This document shows positions 16,660-27,914 of a DNA stretch of 40,036 nt, in pieces. The stretch lies in contig CAMFKI010000031.1 of the NCBI GenBank assembly GCA_945957365.1, forward strand, positions 1 to 40,036. The letters are read 5' to 3'. The translations under genes were made by a program, and so were the position numbers. The first letter of the stretch is position 1, and every line of letters starts with the position of its first letter. Source of the stretch: an uncultured Alphaproteobacteria bacterium. GTDB lineage: Bacteria > Pseudomonadota > Alphaproteobacteria > Rhizobiales > Aestuariivirgaceae. A model generated the notes under the pieces. The model saw only the letters and a list, made by a program, of their open reading frames with translations, did not search any database and was not told the origin of the DNA.

Positions 16660-18030
16660 ATGACCGATCCTGCAGACATTCTCCTCGCCACCCACGCGCG
16701 GGGCACCCCCGTGACGGTCATTGCCGGCGACGAATGGGAAAAGAAACGCCGCGCTTTGACTGCCGAGACGCGCGGCTGGGCGGATGCGAACGGATTCAAG
16801 GCACAGGCCGGCCGGTTCCTGGCCGTGGCTGGGGCGAAGGGCGAATTGAACCAGGTTCTGGCCGGTGCCGATCCGAGCGATCCCTTCGCCTTGGGCAGGC
16901 TGTGCCGGTCATTGCCACCCGGCGCCTATGTGTTCGACGGCGCCCTGGGCAATCCTGAACTCCTGGCGCTCGGCTGGTGCCTCGAAGCCTATGCCTTCAG
17001 CCGCTACGGCAAGCCTTCGGCTGCTGTTTCCCGCCTCGTCTGCCCCAAGTCGGTCGATCGCGACTCCGTCCTTCGGGCGGCGCGTGCCAGCTGGCTGGTG
17101 CGCGATCTCGTCAATACGCCGTCGTCCGACATGGGACCGGACGAGTTGGAGCAGGCGGCGCGTTCGGTGGCACGGGCTTACAAGGCGAAGCTCACCGTCA
17201 CCGCCGGAAAGGCGCTGGAGAAGGGCTTCCCGATGATCCACGCGGTCGGCAAGGCCAGCCCGCGCGCACCCAGGCTGATCGACTTCACCTGGGGGCCGGC
17301 CCGCGCCCGCAAGGTCACGCTGGTCGGCAAGGGCGTCTGCTTCGACACCGGCGGCCTCGACATCAAGCCGGCCTCCGGCATGCTGCTCATGAAGAAGGAC
17401 ATGGGCGGGGCCGCCACCGTGCTCGGACTTGCGCAGATGATCATGGCGGCGAAACTTGATGTCAGGCTGCGGGTGCTCATCCCGGCCGTCGAGAACGCCA
17501 TCGCCGGAAACGCCTTCAGGCCCGGCGACGTGCTGAAGAGCCGGAAGGGCATCAGCGTCGAGATCGGCAACACCGATGCCGAGGGCCGGCTGGTGCTCGG
17601 CGATGCGCTGGCGCTTGCCGACGAGGAGAGGCCTGACCTGCTCGTCGACATGGCGACCCTCACCGGTGCAGCGCGTGTGGCGCTCGGCCCGGACCTGCCG
17701 CCTTTCTACACCGACGATGACGACCTCGCTCATGCCATCGCAACGGCGGGCAGGGAGGTCAACGATCCGGTCTGGCGGCTGCCCTTCTGGCAGCCCTACA
17801 ACCGCCTGTTCGAATCCGTCGTGGCGGACATGAACAATGCGGGCGACTCCGGTTTTGCGGGTTCGATCACGGCCGCGCTCTTCCTCAAGCGTTTCGTGGA
17901 GAAGGCCAGGGCCTACGTTCATTTCGACATCTTCGCGTGGACGCCCGCGGCACGGCCGGGCCGGCCCAAGGGCGGCGAGGCACAGGCCATGCGGACCCTG
18001 TTCGAGGTCATCCGGCGCCGCGCCACTTAG
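16660..18030 (+). CDS. M17-family leucyl aminopeptidase
   Basis: M17 enzymes are cytosolic, hexameric, two-metal aminopeptidases that release N-terminal residues from peptides. The 456-residue product contains the metal-binding and catalytic motifs in order: VGKGVCFDTGGLDIKP (about 222-237), LMKKDMGGAATVLG (about 243-256) and the family signature NTDAEGRLVLGDALALA (about 303-319). Its N-terminal domain is divergent, as in the shorter PepB-like group. The ATG at 16660 has GGAG seven bases upstream. It is followed by a MarR regulator (77-base gap) and an NlpC/P60 peptidase on the same strand. In that company it may finish off cell-wall peptides by removing L-Ala (inference). Confidence 0.93.
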   Translation: MTDPADILLATHARGTPVTVIAGDEWEKKRRALTAETRGWADANGFKAQAGRFLAVAGAKGELNQVLAGADPSDPFALGRLCRSLPPGAYVFDGALGNPELLALGWCLEAYAFSRYGKPSAAVSRLVCPKSVDRDSVLRAARASWLVRDLVNTPSSDMGPDELEQAARSVARAYKAKLTVTAGKALEKGFPMIHAVGKASPRAPRLIDFTWGPARARKVTLVGKGVCFDTGGLDIKPASGMLLMKKDMGGAATVLGLAQMIMAAKLDVRLRVLIPAVENAIAGNAFRPGDVLKSRKGISVEIGNTDAEGRLVLGDALALADEERPDLLVDMATLTGAARVALGPDLPPFYTDDDDLAHAIATAGREVNDPVWRLPFWQPYNRLFESVVADMNNAGDSGFAGSITAALFLKRFVEKARAYVHFDIFAWTPAARPGRPKGGEAQAMRTLFEVIRRRAT

Positions 18031-18107
18031 CGACTTGAAACCGCATCGATTTGCGGTCAGACTGTAACGGACCCGAAACAACCATTGCGGTTGCGAATAG
18101 GCTACTC

Positions 18108-18452
18108 ATGTCCGTTGCGTTGTCCACTGCCCAGGCCCTGACACTCTGGCACGATGTTGCCTTTGCCCTGGTGCGGGATGACGAGCCCGACCTTTCGGTA
18201 CGCCAGGTCTGCATCCTTCTGACCATTTACCTGGAGGCGCCACCCCACACGGTGCGCGATCTTGCGAAGAAGCTGGGCGTTACCAAGCCGGTCATCACCC
18301 GCGCCCTCGACACCATGGGAAAGCTCGATCTCGTCAGCCGCCGCCGCGACGAGAAGGACCGGCGCAATGTCCTGATTCAACGCACCGTCAGGGGCGCCCT
18401 CTATCTCGAGCGGCTGGCCGACACGATTGGCAATCGCGCGAAAAGCCTCTAG
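18108..18452 (+). CDS. Small MarR-family winged-helix regulator
   Basis: The 114-residue product is essentially a winged-helix domain: SVRQVCILLTIYLEAPPHTV (first helices), RDLAKKLGVTKPVITRALDT (helix-turn-helix), then LDLVSRRRDEKDRRNVLIQ (wing), the Asp-Arg-Arg pattern typical of MarR proteins. It is shorter than a full MarR and lacks the long C-terminal dimer helix, so its mode of dimerisation is unclear. It lies between the M17 aminopeptidase and the NlpC/P60 gene, with only 9 bases to the latter, suggesting co-transcription and possibly control of these genes. The ligand is unknown. An upstream in-frame extension to 18051 has no similarity to the family. Confidence 0.85.
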   Translation: MSVALSTAQALTLWHDVAFALVRDDEPDLSVRQVCILLTIYLEAPPHTVRDLAKKLGVTKPVITRALDTMGKLDLVSRRRDEKDRRNVLIQRTVRGALYLERLADTIGNRAKSL

Positions 18453-18461
18453 GGAGCGGTG

Positions 18462-19310
18462 ATGGCCACCAAGCTCGATCCGCGCCTTCACGCGCATCGC
18501 CCTGACCTCGCCGACATCGCACTCTCGGAAATGGTGGAGGCCGCGCGCTTTGCCGAACCGCGGCTCATGCAGGTGGTCGAACCGGTCATCACGGTCCACA
18601 AGGCCCCACGCTTCGACGCAATGCAGCTGACCCAGGCCCTGTTCGGCGAAACCGTGAAGCTGTTCCACGAAGAGGAGGGCTGGGCCTGGGTGCAGCTCGT
18701 GAAGGATGGTTACGTCGGCTATGTGAACGGCAATGCATTGGCGTCTCCTGTCGCGATGCCCACCCACCGCGTCGCCGTGCCTTCGACCTTCATGTATCCC
18801 GACGCAAACCTGAAGACCCTGCCAGCCCTCCCGCTCACGCTCAACGCGCAGGTGGCAGTGACGGCGGAGAACGGCAGCTACTCGCAGCTCTCCAACGGGC
18901 GCTTCGTGTTCGCCGCACATCTGAAACGCCTCGAGGATGTCGAGTCCGACTTCGTCGCCGTCGCTGAGAAATTCCTTCACGTGCCCTATTTCTGGGGCGG
19001 CAAATCGGTCCTTGGGCTTGATTGCTCGGGGCTCGTGCAGCTGTCGCTCGAAGCCTGCGGACGGAAAGCCCTGCGTGACAGCGACATGCAGGAAGAAACC
19101 CTTGGCGAAAGACTCCTGATCAATGACCTCGACGGGCTGAGGCGAGGCGACCTCGTGTTCTGGAATGGCCACGTCGGCATCATGACGGACGACAAGACGC
19201 TGCTGCACGCCAATGGCCATCACATGATGGTGGTCGCCGAACCACTGAAGGATGCGGTGGACAGGATTGCCGCGCGCTATGGGAACGTGACGAGCATCAG
19301 ACGGTTCTGA
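18462..19310 (+). CDS. SH3 plus NlpC/P60 peptidase, likely cytosolic (YkfC-like)
   Basis: NlpC/P60 enzymes cleave the gamma-D-Glu-diamino-acid bond in peptidoglycan peptides. The 282-residue protein has an N-terminal region with bacterial SH3-like modules (about 35-155, for example WAWVQLVKDGYVGYV) and a C-terminal NlpC/P60 domain. The likely catalytic Cys188 is in GLDCSGLVQ and His237 in WNGHVGIM, with a third residue near His249-His253. There is no signal peptide or membrane segment, so it should act in the cytoplasm, as YkfC does on imported muropeptides. GGGAG lies five bases before the ATG. Its neighbours, an aminopeptidase and, convergently, a peptide ABC transporter operon, support a salvage role (inference). 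Confidence 0.9.
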   Translation: MATKLDPRLHAHRPDLADIALSEMVEAARFAEPRLMQVVEPVITVHKAPRFDAMQLTQALFGETVKLFHEEEGWAWVQLVKDGYVGYVNGNALASPVAMPTHRVAVPSTFMYPDANLKTLPALPLTLNAQVAVTAENGSYSQLSNGRFVFAAHLKRLEDVESDFVAVAEKFLHVPYFWGGKSVLGLDCSGLVQLSLEACGRKALRDSDMQEETLGERLLINDLDGLRRGDLVFWNGHVGIMTDDKTLLHANGHHMMVVAEPLKDAVDRIAARYGNVTSIRRF

Positions 19311-19331
19311 AGCTCCTGCCTGCGTCTGAAG

Positions 19332-20278
19332 CTAGTATCCCCGGGTCCGGTCCACCAGATTTTCCAGAGGTTCACCGCGCTGGTGCCTGCCGATGTTCGC
19401 CGCGACATAGGCGCAGATCGTCTCGGGATCGCTGTCGGCGGCACAGTGCGGTGTCACGGTCACCTTTGGGTGCGTCCACAGCGGGCTCTCGGGCGGCAGC
19501 GGTTCGGGCACGAAGACGTCGAGCGTGGCGGCGTGCAGTTCGCCTGCTTCGATAGCCGCCAGGATGTCGTCCGCCACCTGCTGGCGGCCGCGTCCCGCAT
19601 TGATGACGACGGGCGCGCCGAACGGGCCCTTGCGCGACAGCTTGCGGATGTTCTGCCGGTTGATGATGCCGTCGGTGTCCGGTGTTGCCGGCAGCAGTGA
19701 AACGAGCACGTCGGTGCGCGCGAGGAAGGCATCGAACTCGGCTTCGCCGGCAAAGCTTTCGACGCCCGGAATCGCCTTGCGGCTGCGGCTCCACCCGGCG
19801 ACGCGGAAGCCGAGATCGCGCAGCCTGACGGCGGAGTCGGTTCCCATCACGCCCATTCCCATGATGCCGACGCTCAGATCCTTCGCGGCATGGGTGGGGA
19901 AGGAGTCCCACAGCCTCTTCTTCTGGTTCTCGTCGATGCGGCGCTGCTGGCGGTGGTGCATCAGGACGTGCAAGACGATGTATTCGGTCATGCGGCCCGT
20001 GAGGTCCGGATCGTTGACCCGCACGATGGGAACATCGTCGGGAAGTGTCGGATCCTTGAGGATGGCGTCGACACCGGCGCCCAGCGACATGATGACCTTG
20101 AGGTTCGGCAGGCTCCGCACCACGCCGGGCGGCGGCAGCCAGGCGGCACAATATTCGATGTCGGCGGCATTGCCGACCTGGTCGGGCCAGATGCGCACGT
20201 CGAGGTCGGGCGCCACCTTCTTCATGGCGGCGGTCCAAATCTCCACAGGCCAGGTCGGCAAAATGAACAGGAACGCCA

Positions 20279-20279
<1 letters not shown>
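19332..20279 (-). CDS. ghrA: Glyoxylate/hydroxypyruvate reductase A (D-2-hydroxyacid dehydrogenase)
   Basis: GhrA reduces glyoxylate and hydroxypyruvate with NADPH in the cytoplasm. The 315-residue product has the two-domain fold of D-2-hydroxyacid dehydrogenases: VIMSLGAGVDAIL in the first domain, a nucleotide-binding loop GIMGMGVMGTDSA (about 138-150), the catalytic Arg in INAGRGRQQVADD, the Glu in DVFVPEPLPPESPLW and the His in TPHCAADS. Motifs and length match GhrA better than PdxB or SerA. Its ATG overlaps the yejF stop codon by one base, so it is the last gene of the yej operon, a pairing not obviously explained by its chemistry. A related 2-hydroxyacid substrate is possible. Confidence 0.9.
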
Positions 20280-21903
<1,624 letters not shown>

Positions 21904-21907
<4 letters not shown>

Positions 21908-23004
21908 GCGAAGGTCTTCCGCGGGTCGAGCGAGTCGCGTACGCCCTCGCCGATGAAGACGAGGAGCGACAGCATGATCGACACGACGAAGAAGCCGGTG
22001 AGGCCGAGCCACGGCGCCTGAAGGTTGTTCTTGCCTTGGGCGATCAGTTCGCCCAGCGATGGTGAGCCCGGGGGAAGCCCGAAGCCGAGGAAATCGAGCG
22101 AGGTCAGAACCGTCACCGAGCCCGCCAGAATGAAGGGCATAAAGGTGATGGTGGAGACCACCGCATTCGGCAGCAGGTGCTTGAACATGATCTTGCGGTC
22201 GGTGAGTCCGAGCGCCCGTGCCGCGCGCACATATTCGAAATTGCGGGCCCGCAGGAATTCCGCGCGCACCAGGCCCACGATCGAGGTCCAGGAAAACAGG
22301 ATCTGGATGAACAGCAGGATCCAGAAGGTGGGCGTGATGAAGGCCGCGAGGATGATGAGCAGGTAGAGCCCCGGCATCGATGTCCAGATCTCGATGAAGC
22401 GCTGGAACAGCAGGTCCGTCCAGCCGCCGAAATAGCCCTGCACGGCGCCGGCCGCCATGCCGATCAGCGACGAGATGAATGTGAGGATCAGGCCGAAGGC
22501 CACCGAGATGCGGAAGCCATAGATCAGCCGCGCGACGACGTCGCGGCCCTGGTCGTCGGTGCCGAGCCAGTTGAGGTTGCCGAACACGCAGTTGGGATCC
22601 TTCACGCCTTCGGGATACTTGGCGCAGGCCTGCTCGCGCGTGAGCTGAAACGCCGGCGGGGAGGGTGCCGGCATGGGCAGCTCGTTGTTGACGGTGTTGT
22701 AGGAGTAGCGGATCGGCGGCCAGATCATCCAGCCGTTGGACTGGATCTCGTCCTGGTTCACCGGATCGCGGAAGTCGGTGCGCGCCAGGAAGCCCCCGAA
22801 CTTGGCCTCGGGATAGTCGACGAAGGCCGGGTAGAGCAGTTCGCCCTTGTAGGAGACGAGGATCGGCCGGTCATTGGCGATGAAGGGTGCGAAGACCGAG
22901 ATCAGGAACAGCACCGCGAAGAGCCAGAACGACCAGAAGCCGCGCTTGTTCTGCCGGAACAGCTGCCAGCGCCGCTTGTTGAGGGGGGTGATGCGGATGG
23001 CCAT
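21904..23004 (-). CDS. yejE: Peptide ABC transporter permease (YejE)
   Basis: YejE is one of the two inner-membrane permeases of the YejABEF peptide importer. The 366 residues begin with the OppC-like N-terminal segment (LFRQNKRGFWSFWLFAVLFL), followed by a long periplasmic loop (about 45-140, with FGNLNWLGTDDQGRDV at its end) and five more membrane segments. The EAA-type loop for ATPase contact reads EYVRAARALGLTDRKIMFKH. The long loop distinguishes YejE from ordinary DppC. It starts three bases after the yejB stop and overlaps yejF by four. Confidence 0.95.
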
Positions 23005-23007
23005 CGC

Positions 23008-24120
23008 TCACACGTCCCGCTTCTCGAAATCGATGCGCGGATCGATCCAGGTGTAGGTGAGATCCGAGATGAGCTGCACCACGAGGCCGATCAGCGTGAA
23101 CATGTAGAGACTGGCGAAGACGATCGGGTAATCGCGGTCGAGGGCCGACTTGTAGAAGAGATAGCCCAGCCCATCGAGGGAGAAGATCGTCTCGATCAGC
23201 AGCGAGCTGGTGAAGAAGGCGCCGATGAAGGCCCCGGGGAATCCGGCGATGACCAGCAGCATGGCGTTGCGGAACACGTGGCCATAGAGCACCTGGTTCT
23301 CGCTCAGCCCCTTGGCGCGGGCCGTGGTCACATATTGCTTCCTGATCTCGTCGAGGAAGGAGTTCTTGGTCAGCATCGTCATGGTGGCGAAGCTGCCGAT
23401 GGCCATGGCGAAGAGCGGCAGCGTGAGGTGCCAGGCATAGTCGCCGATCTTGCCGAGGAAGCTCAGCTGGTCGAAATTGTCCGACGTCAGTCCGCGCAGC
23501 GGGAACCAGCTGTAATAGCTGCCGCCGGCGAACAGCACGATCAGCATGATGGCGAAGATGAAGCTGGGGATCGCATAGCCGATGATGATGACGCCGGACG
23601 TCCACACGTCGAAGCTGGTGCCGTCCTTCACCGCCTTGCGGATGCCGAGCGGGATCGACACGAGGTACTGAATGAGAGTCAGCCACAGGCCGAGCGAGAT
23701 CGACACCGGCATCTTCTCGAGGATCAGGCTGATCACCGACCGGTCGCGGAAATAGCTCTGGCCGAAATTGAAGGTGAGGTAGTCGCGCATCATCAGGAGG
23801 AAGCGCTCGGGTGCTGGCTTGTCGAAGCCGAACTGCTTCTCGAGGCTCTTGATGAATTCGGGGTCGAGGCCCTGGGCGCCGCGGTACTTGACGTTCACCG
23901 CATCGCTGCCGGGCGTCATCTGCGCCTGGTTGCCGCCGGCTTCATTGCCGGTATTGCCGCTGATGCGCCCGGTCGAATCCGTGTCGTTGCCCTGCATCTT
24001 GGCAATCACCTGCTCGACCGGCCCGCCCGGCACGAACTGGATGACCGCGAAGGTCATCAGCATGATTCCGACCAGGGTCGGGATCATCAGCAGGATGCGT
24101 TTGAGGATATAGGCGCCCAT
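23008..24120 (-). CDS. yejB: Peptide ABC transporter permease (YejB)
   Basis: YejB is the DppB/OppB-type permease partner of YejE. The 370-residue product opens with YILKRILLMIPTLVGIMLM and FVPGGPVEQ, the standard N-terminus of this permease type. It then has a YejB-specific insert of about 60 residues (about 40-105, rich in Gly, Asn and Gln), five further membrane segments and the EAA loop QYVTTARAKGLSENQVLYGH. Its start at 24120 is nine bases after the stop of the preceding substrate-binding protein gene. Confidence 0.95.
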   Translation of the reverse strand: MGAYILKRILLMIPTLVGIMLMTFAVIQFVPGGPVEQVIAKMQGNDTDSTGRISGNTGNEAGGNQAQMTPGSDAVNVKYRGAQGLDPEFIKSLEKQFGFDKPAPERFLLMMRDYLTFNFGQSYFRDRSVISLILEKMPVSISLGLWLTLIQYLVSIPLGIRKAVKDGTSFDVWTSGVIIIGYAIPSFIFAIMLIVLFAGGSYYSWFPLRGLTSDNFDQLSFLGKIGDYAWHLTLPLFAMAIGSFATMTMLTKNSFLDEIRKQYVTTARAKGLSENQVLYGHVFRNAMLLVIAGFPGAFIGAFFTSSLLIETIFSLDGLGYLFYKSALDRDYPIVFASLYMFTLIGLVVQLISDLTYTWIDPRIDFEKRDV

Positions 24121-24129
24121 GGAGCGGGA

Positions 24130-25947
24130 TCAGTTTCCGTTGGCGATTCGCTTGGCCTTGGCCTCGTCATACCACCAGGTATCCACGATTCCACGGTCGT
24201 ATTTGGGCTGGGTGGCGGGCCGGTCGAACTTGTCCCAGTAAGCAACCCAGTAACTCGCCTTGTGCCAGTTCGGCACCCAGAACTGTTCCGCCCGCAGCAC
24301 CCGGTCCAGCGCCCGTCCGGCGACGTCGAGCTGCGCGCGGGACTGGGCGGCGACGATCTGGTCGATCAGCCCGTCGATCGCCGGCGAGGCGACGCCCGAC
24401 ATGTTGTAGGTGCCCGGGCTGTCCGCCGACTGCGAGCCGAAAAAGATGCGCAACCCGTCGCCCGGGGTCAGGCCCGCCATGAAGCGGCTGGAGATCACGT
24501 CGTAGTCGTATTTCTTCTGCCGGTCCTGGTACTGCGCCTCATCCACGGTGCGGATCGAGGCGTTGATGCCGAGCAGCCTGAGGTTCTTCACATAGGGCCC
24601 GAGAATGCGCTCGAAGATCGGGCTCTCGATCAGAAACTCGACGTCCAGCGTTTCGCCTTTGGCGTTGTGACGGAGGTTGCCGTCGGCCTTCCAGCCGGCC
24701 TGGTCGAGCAGCGTCGATGCCTGGCGCAACAGCTTGCGGTCCTGGCCGGAGCCGTCGGACACCGGTGGCAGCACGGCCTCGCCGAACACCTCGGGGCGGA
24801 GCTGCGCCTTGAAAGGCGCGAGCAGCGCCAGTTCGTCCGGCTGGGGCAGGCCTTCGGCCTTCAGCGGCGACTGCTCGAAGAAGCTCGCCGTGCGGTCGTA
24901 GAGGCCATAGAACAGGTTCTTGTTGGTCCATTCGAAATCGAAGGCGAGGTTCATCGCCTGGCGCACCCGGATGTCCTGAAATTTGTCGCGCCGCAGGTTG
25001 AGGAAGAAGCCCTGGGCACCCGATGGCGTCTGGTCCGGCAGTTCCGCCTTGATGACGCGGCCATCCTTCACGGCGGGAAAATCATAAGCCGTTGCCCAGT
25101 CGCGCGAGGTGTATTCCTCGCGCAGGTCGATGGTGCCGGACTTCAGCGCCTCGAAGGCCGCGGTGCGGTCGCGGAAATAGTCGAAGCGCACCTCGTCGAA
25201 ATTATACCGGCCCTTGTTCACGGGCAGGTCGCGGGCCCAATAGTCGTCACGCCGGCCATAGGTCACGTATTCCCCCGGCCGGAAGGCCTTCACCTTGTAG
25301 GGGCCGGATCCCAGCGGCGGGTCGAGCGTCGACTTCGCGAAGTCTACCTTGGCATAATAGGCCTTGGAGAAGATCGGTAGCGCGGCAACCGTGAGCGGCA
25401 GGTCCCGCGTGCGATCGCCCTTGAAGCGGTAGCGCACCTCGTGCGGGCCCAGCACGTCGCAGGCCTCGACATCCCGGATGGTGATGCGGATGCGCTCGTG
25501 CCCCTGGGTCGAAAGCAGGCGGAAACTGTCGCAGACGTCATCGGCCGTCAGCGCCGTGCCGTCGGCGAATTTCGCCTCCTCGCGCAGTTCGAAGGTGATG
25601 CTCTTGTGATCATCCCCGAGGTCGGCCGTCTTCGCGACCAGCCCATAGAGGGAATCGGGCTCGTCCATGGCAGGCGCCATGAGGCTGTCGAACATCAGTT
25701 CGTAGCCCTGCACCGGATCGCCCTTGAGGATGTAGCCGTTGAAGCTGTCGAAGGTCTCGATCGGCACCGGTCCGATGAGCGAGATCTTCCCGCCCTTCGG
25801 CGCATCCGGGTTCACGTAATCGAAGTGGGTGAATTCGGGCCCGTACTTGAGATCGCCGAAGGCGGAAATGCCGTGGCGGGGCGCGGCCCCAGCCGGGCCC
25901 GCCGCCACGATCAGCGCCGCGAAGATCGCCAGTCCGGCATGCCTCAC
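24130..25947 (-). CDS. yejA: Peptide-binding protein, YejA-like (Sec-exported paralogue)
   Basis: YejA-like proteins are periplasmic receptors of the SBP_bac_5 family that deliver peptides (including muropeptides and antimicrobial peptides) to YejBEF. The 605-residue product has a Sec-type signal (RHAGLAIFAALIVAAGPAGA), then HGISAFGDLKYGPEFTHFDY and the family's ligand-binding core. I start it at GTG 25947, which overlaps the TGA of the upstream paralogue by three bases; the open frame continues to 25986 but gives no better signal. It and the preceding gene are clearly related (both contain HFDYVNPDAPKGG or a close variant). In Agrobacterium a related receptor was named YepA; which paralogue corresponds to it cannot be decided by eye. 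Confidence 0.92.
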   Translation of the reverse strand: MRHAGLAIFAALIVAAGPAGAAPRHGISAFGDLKYGPEFTHFDYVNPDAPKGGKISLIGPVPIETFDSFNGYILKGDPVQGYELMFDSLMAPAMDEPDSLYGLVAKTADLGDDHKSITFELREEAKFADGTALTADDVCDSFRLLSTQGHERIRITIRDVEACDVLGPHEVRYRFKGDRTRDLPLTVAALPIFSKAYYAKVDFAKSTLDPPLGSGPYKVKAFRPGEYVTYGRRDDYWARDLPVNKGRYNFDEVRFDYFRDRTAAFEALKSGTIDLREEYTSRDWATAYDFPAVKDGRVIKAELPDQTPSGAQGFFLNLRRDKFQDIRVRQAMNLAFDFEWTNKNLFYGLYDRTASFFEQSPLKAEGLPQPDELALLAPFKAQLRPEVFGEAVLPPVSDGSGQDRKLLRQASTLLDQAGWKADGNLRHNAKGETLDVEFLIESPIFERILGPYVKNLRLLGINASIRTVDEAQYQDRQKKYDYDVISSRFMAGLTPGDGLRIFFGSQSADSPGTYNMSGVASPAIDGLIDQIVAAQSRAQLDVAGRALDRVLRAEQFWVPNWHKASYWVAYWDKFDRPATQPKYDRGIVDTWWYDEAKAKRIANGN

Positions 25948-27803
25948 GAGGCGGTCACCTTCTTCGCCCGCTCCTCGTCCCACCACCAGATGGTGGGGAA
26001 GCCGGTGGAGAGTTCCGGCAGCTTCGCCGGCCTGCCGAAGCGGTCCCAGCGCGCCGTGCGGTCATAATCGGTGAACCACATGGGAATGACGTAATGGTTC
26101 CAGATCAGCGCCCGGTCGAGCGCCTTGCAAGCGGTGACGAGGCCATCGCGGTCCGGCGCGAAGATCAGCGCCTCGATCAGCTTGTCGATCGCGGGGTTGG
26201 AAATGCCGATGAGGTTGCGGCTGCCGTTGCGCTTGGCGGCATCGCTGCCCCAGAATTCGCGCTGCTCGTTACCCGGTGACAGCGATTGCGGCCAATTCCC
26301 GACGACCACGTCGAAGTCGAAGTTCTGCACCTGGCGCTCGTACTGGGCGCTGTCCACGGTGCGGATGGTGACGCCGATGCCGAGAAGCTCGAGCGATTGC
26401 TGGTAGGGCAGCGCGATGCGCTCGAACAGCGGCGAGTCGAGGAGGAAGTTGATGGTCAGCTGCTCGCCCTTGGCGTTCTTCAGCACGTTCTTGCCGCCGT
26501 CCTGGGTGATTGCCCAGCCGGCATCGCTCAGCAGCTTCGCCGCCTGGCGCAGGTTCTTGCGCTTGTTCTGCGGCGTGTCGTTCAGCGGGTTGGCGTATTC
26601 GGTGGTGAAGACTTCCGCCGGCAGCTGGTCCTTCAGCGGATTGAGCAGCGCCAGTTCCTGTTCCGAGGGAAGGCCCTTCGCCTCCATGTCGGAATTGTTG
26701 AAGTAGCTGCGGCTGCGCGTGTACTGGCCATAGAACAGGTTCTGGTTCGCCCATTCGAAATCGAAGGCGAGGTTCAGCGCCTGGCGGACGCGATCGTCCT
26801 GGAACTTGTCGCGGCGCAGGTTCAGCGCCCAGGCCTGCATGCCCTTGACCTGCTCCAGCTTGATTTCTTCCTTGATGACCTTGCCGGACTTGATCGCCGG
26901 GAAATCATACTGCGTGGCCCACATCTTCGAGGAGGTCTCGGTGCGCCAGTCATACTGGTCGCCCTTGAAGGCCTCGAAGGCCACGTTGGCATCGCGAAAA
27001 TAGATGTATTCGATGACGTCGAAATTGTTCTGGCCGATGTTCACCGGCAGGTCCTTGCCCCAGTAGCCGGGCTGGCGCTTCATGCGGATCGAGGTGCCGA
27101 GCTTCACGTCGTCGACCACGTAGGCGCCGGAGCCGAGCGGCACCTCGAAGCTCGTATCCTGGATGTTGCGCGGCTTGCCGCTGGCGTCCTTCGCCGTCCA
27201 CCAGTGCTTCGGGAGGACAGGCAGCTGCCCGGTGATCAGCGGCAGTTCGCGGTTGCCCTTCTGGGCGAAGCTGAAGGTCACCTCGTGCTCGCCCGTCTGC
27301 TCCGCCTTGGCGATGTTCTTGTAATAGGCATTGTAGAACGGATTGGCGTCGCGCAGCGCCTGCATCGACCAGATCACGTCCTCCGGCGTGATCGGCGTGC
27401 CGTCATCGAAGCGGGCTTCCGGACGCAGGCGGTAGACCACCATCGAGCGGTCCTCGGGGTGCCAGACGGCGCTGGCGACGAGGCCATATTCCGTCGACGG
27501 CTCGTCGAGCGAGGAGGTGAGCAGCGTGTCGTTCTGCACCGCACTGCCGGCCTCGCCCTTGTAGGTGTAGGGATTGAGATTGTCGAAGGAGCCGACGAGG
27601 CCGAAGCGCACCCGCCCACCCTTGGGTGCCGCCGGGTTCACATAGTCGAAGTGGGCGAAGTCCGGGGGATACTTGATGTCCTTGAACAGGGTCAGCGCGT
27701 GGCGGAAGTCGCGGTCCTCCGCATGGGCCAGCTGGATGCCGACGACCCGCGTGGCCGGAACCAGCGCGGCGAGCTTCAACAGGGTGCGTCGACTGATGGT
27801 CAT
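25944..27803 (-). CDS. yejA: Peptide-binding protein, YejA-like (Tat-exported paralogue)
   Basis: This second SBP_bac_5 receptor (619 residues) opens the operon. Its N-terminus, MTISRRTLLKLAALVP, carries a twin-arginine motif (SRRTLLK) with a mild hydrophobic stretch ending LAHAE, so it should be exported folded by the Tat pathway, unlike the neighbouring paralogue. The mature part has FAHFDYVNPAAPKGGRVRFG near the start and the usual two-lobed domain (LRPEARFDDGTPITPEDVIW is the typical mid-N-lobe motif). GGAG lies upstream of the ATG. The two receptors probably share one YejBEF channel but bind different peptides (inference). Confidence 0.92.
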   Translation of the reverse strand: MTISRRTLLKLAALVPATRVVGIQLAHAEDRDFRHALTLFKDIKYPPDFAHFDYVNPAAPKGGRVRFGLVGSFDNLNPYTYKGEAGSAVQNDTLLTSSLDEPSTEYGLVASAVWHPEDRSMVVYRLRPEARFDDGTPITPEDVIWSMQALRDANPFYNAYYKNIAKAEQTGEHEVTFSFAQKGNRELPLITGQLPVLPKHWWTAKDASGKPRNIQDTSFEVPLGSGAYVVDDVKLGTSIRMKRQPGYWGKDLPVNIGQNNFDVIEYIYFRDANVAFEAFKGDQYDWRTETSSKMWATQYDFPAIKSGKVIKEEIKLEQVKGMQAWALNLRRDKFQDDRVRQALNLAFDFEWANQNLFYGQYTRSRSYFNNSDMEAKGLPSEQELALLNPLKDQLPAEVFTTEYANPLNDTPQNKRKNLRQAAKLLSDAGWAITQDGGKNVLKNAKGEQLTINFLLDSPLFERIALPYQQSLELLGIGVTIRTVDSAQYERQVQNFDFDVVVGNWPQSLSPGNEQREFWGSDAAKRNGSRNLIGISNPAIDKLIEALIFAPDRDGLVTACKALDRALIWNHYVIPMWFTDYDRTARWDRFGRPAKLPELSTGFPTIWWWDEERAKKVTAS

Positions 27804-27856
27804 GAGGCAGAAACTCCAAGCAAATCGTCGGGTTCAAGATAAGCAACGCCGGGCCC

Positions 27857-27890
27857 AAAAGAAAACACCGGCAAGCAGCTTGCCGGTGTT
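27857..27890 (-). terminator. Rho-independent terminator of the cytochrome c gene
   Basis: On the minus strand the arms AACACCGGCAA and TTGCCGGTGTT (27880-27890 and 27864-27874) form a perfect 11-bp stem with a five-base loop, followed by a T-rich run broken by single C residues (27863 down to 27857). It lies 25 bases after the cytochrome stop and before the yej operon, so it separates the two transcription units. Confidence 0.85.
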
Positions 27891-27914
27891 AAATCTTTGA
27901 GAGGTTTGCGGCCT

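Noticed and set aside
22177..25380. A very long open frame (over 1000 codons) on the plus strand opposite yejE, yejB and yejA
   Set aside because: It is antisense to well-supported genes. Its translation is rich in Arg, Glu, His, Asp and Gly with no domain or motif, as expected for the mirror frame of GC-rich coding DNA.
26286..27842. Long plus-strand open frame opposite the first yejA gene
   Set aside because: Mirror frame of a clear SBP_bac_5 gene; composition is typical of antisense shadows.
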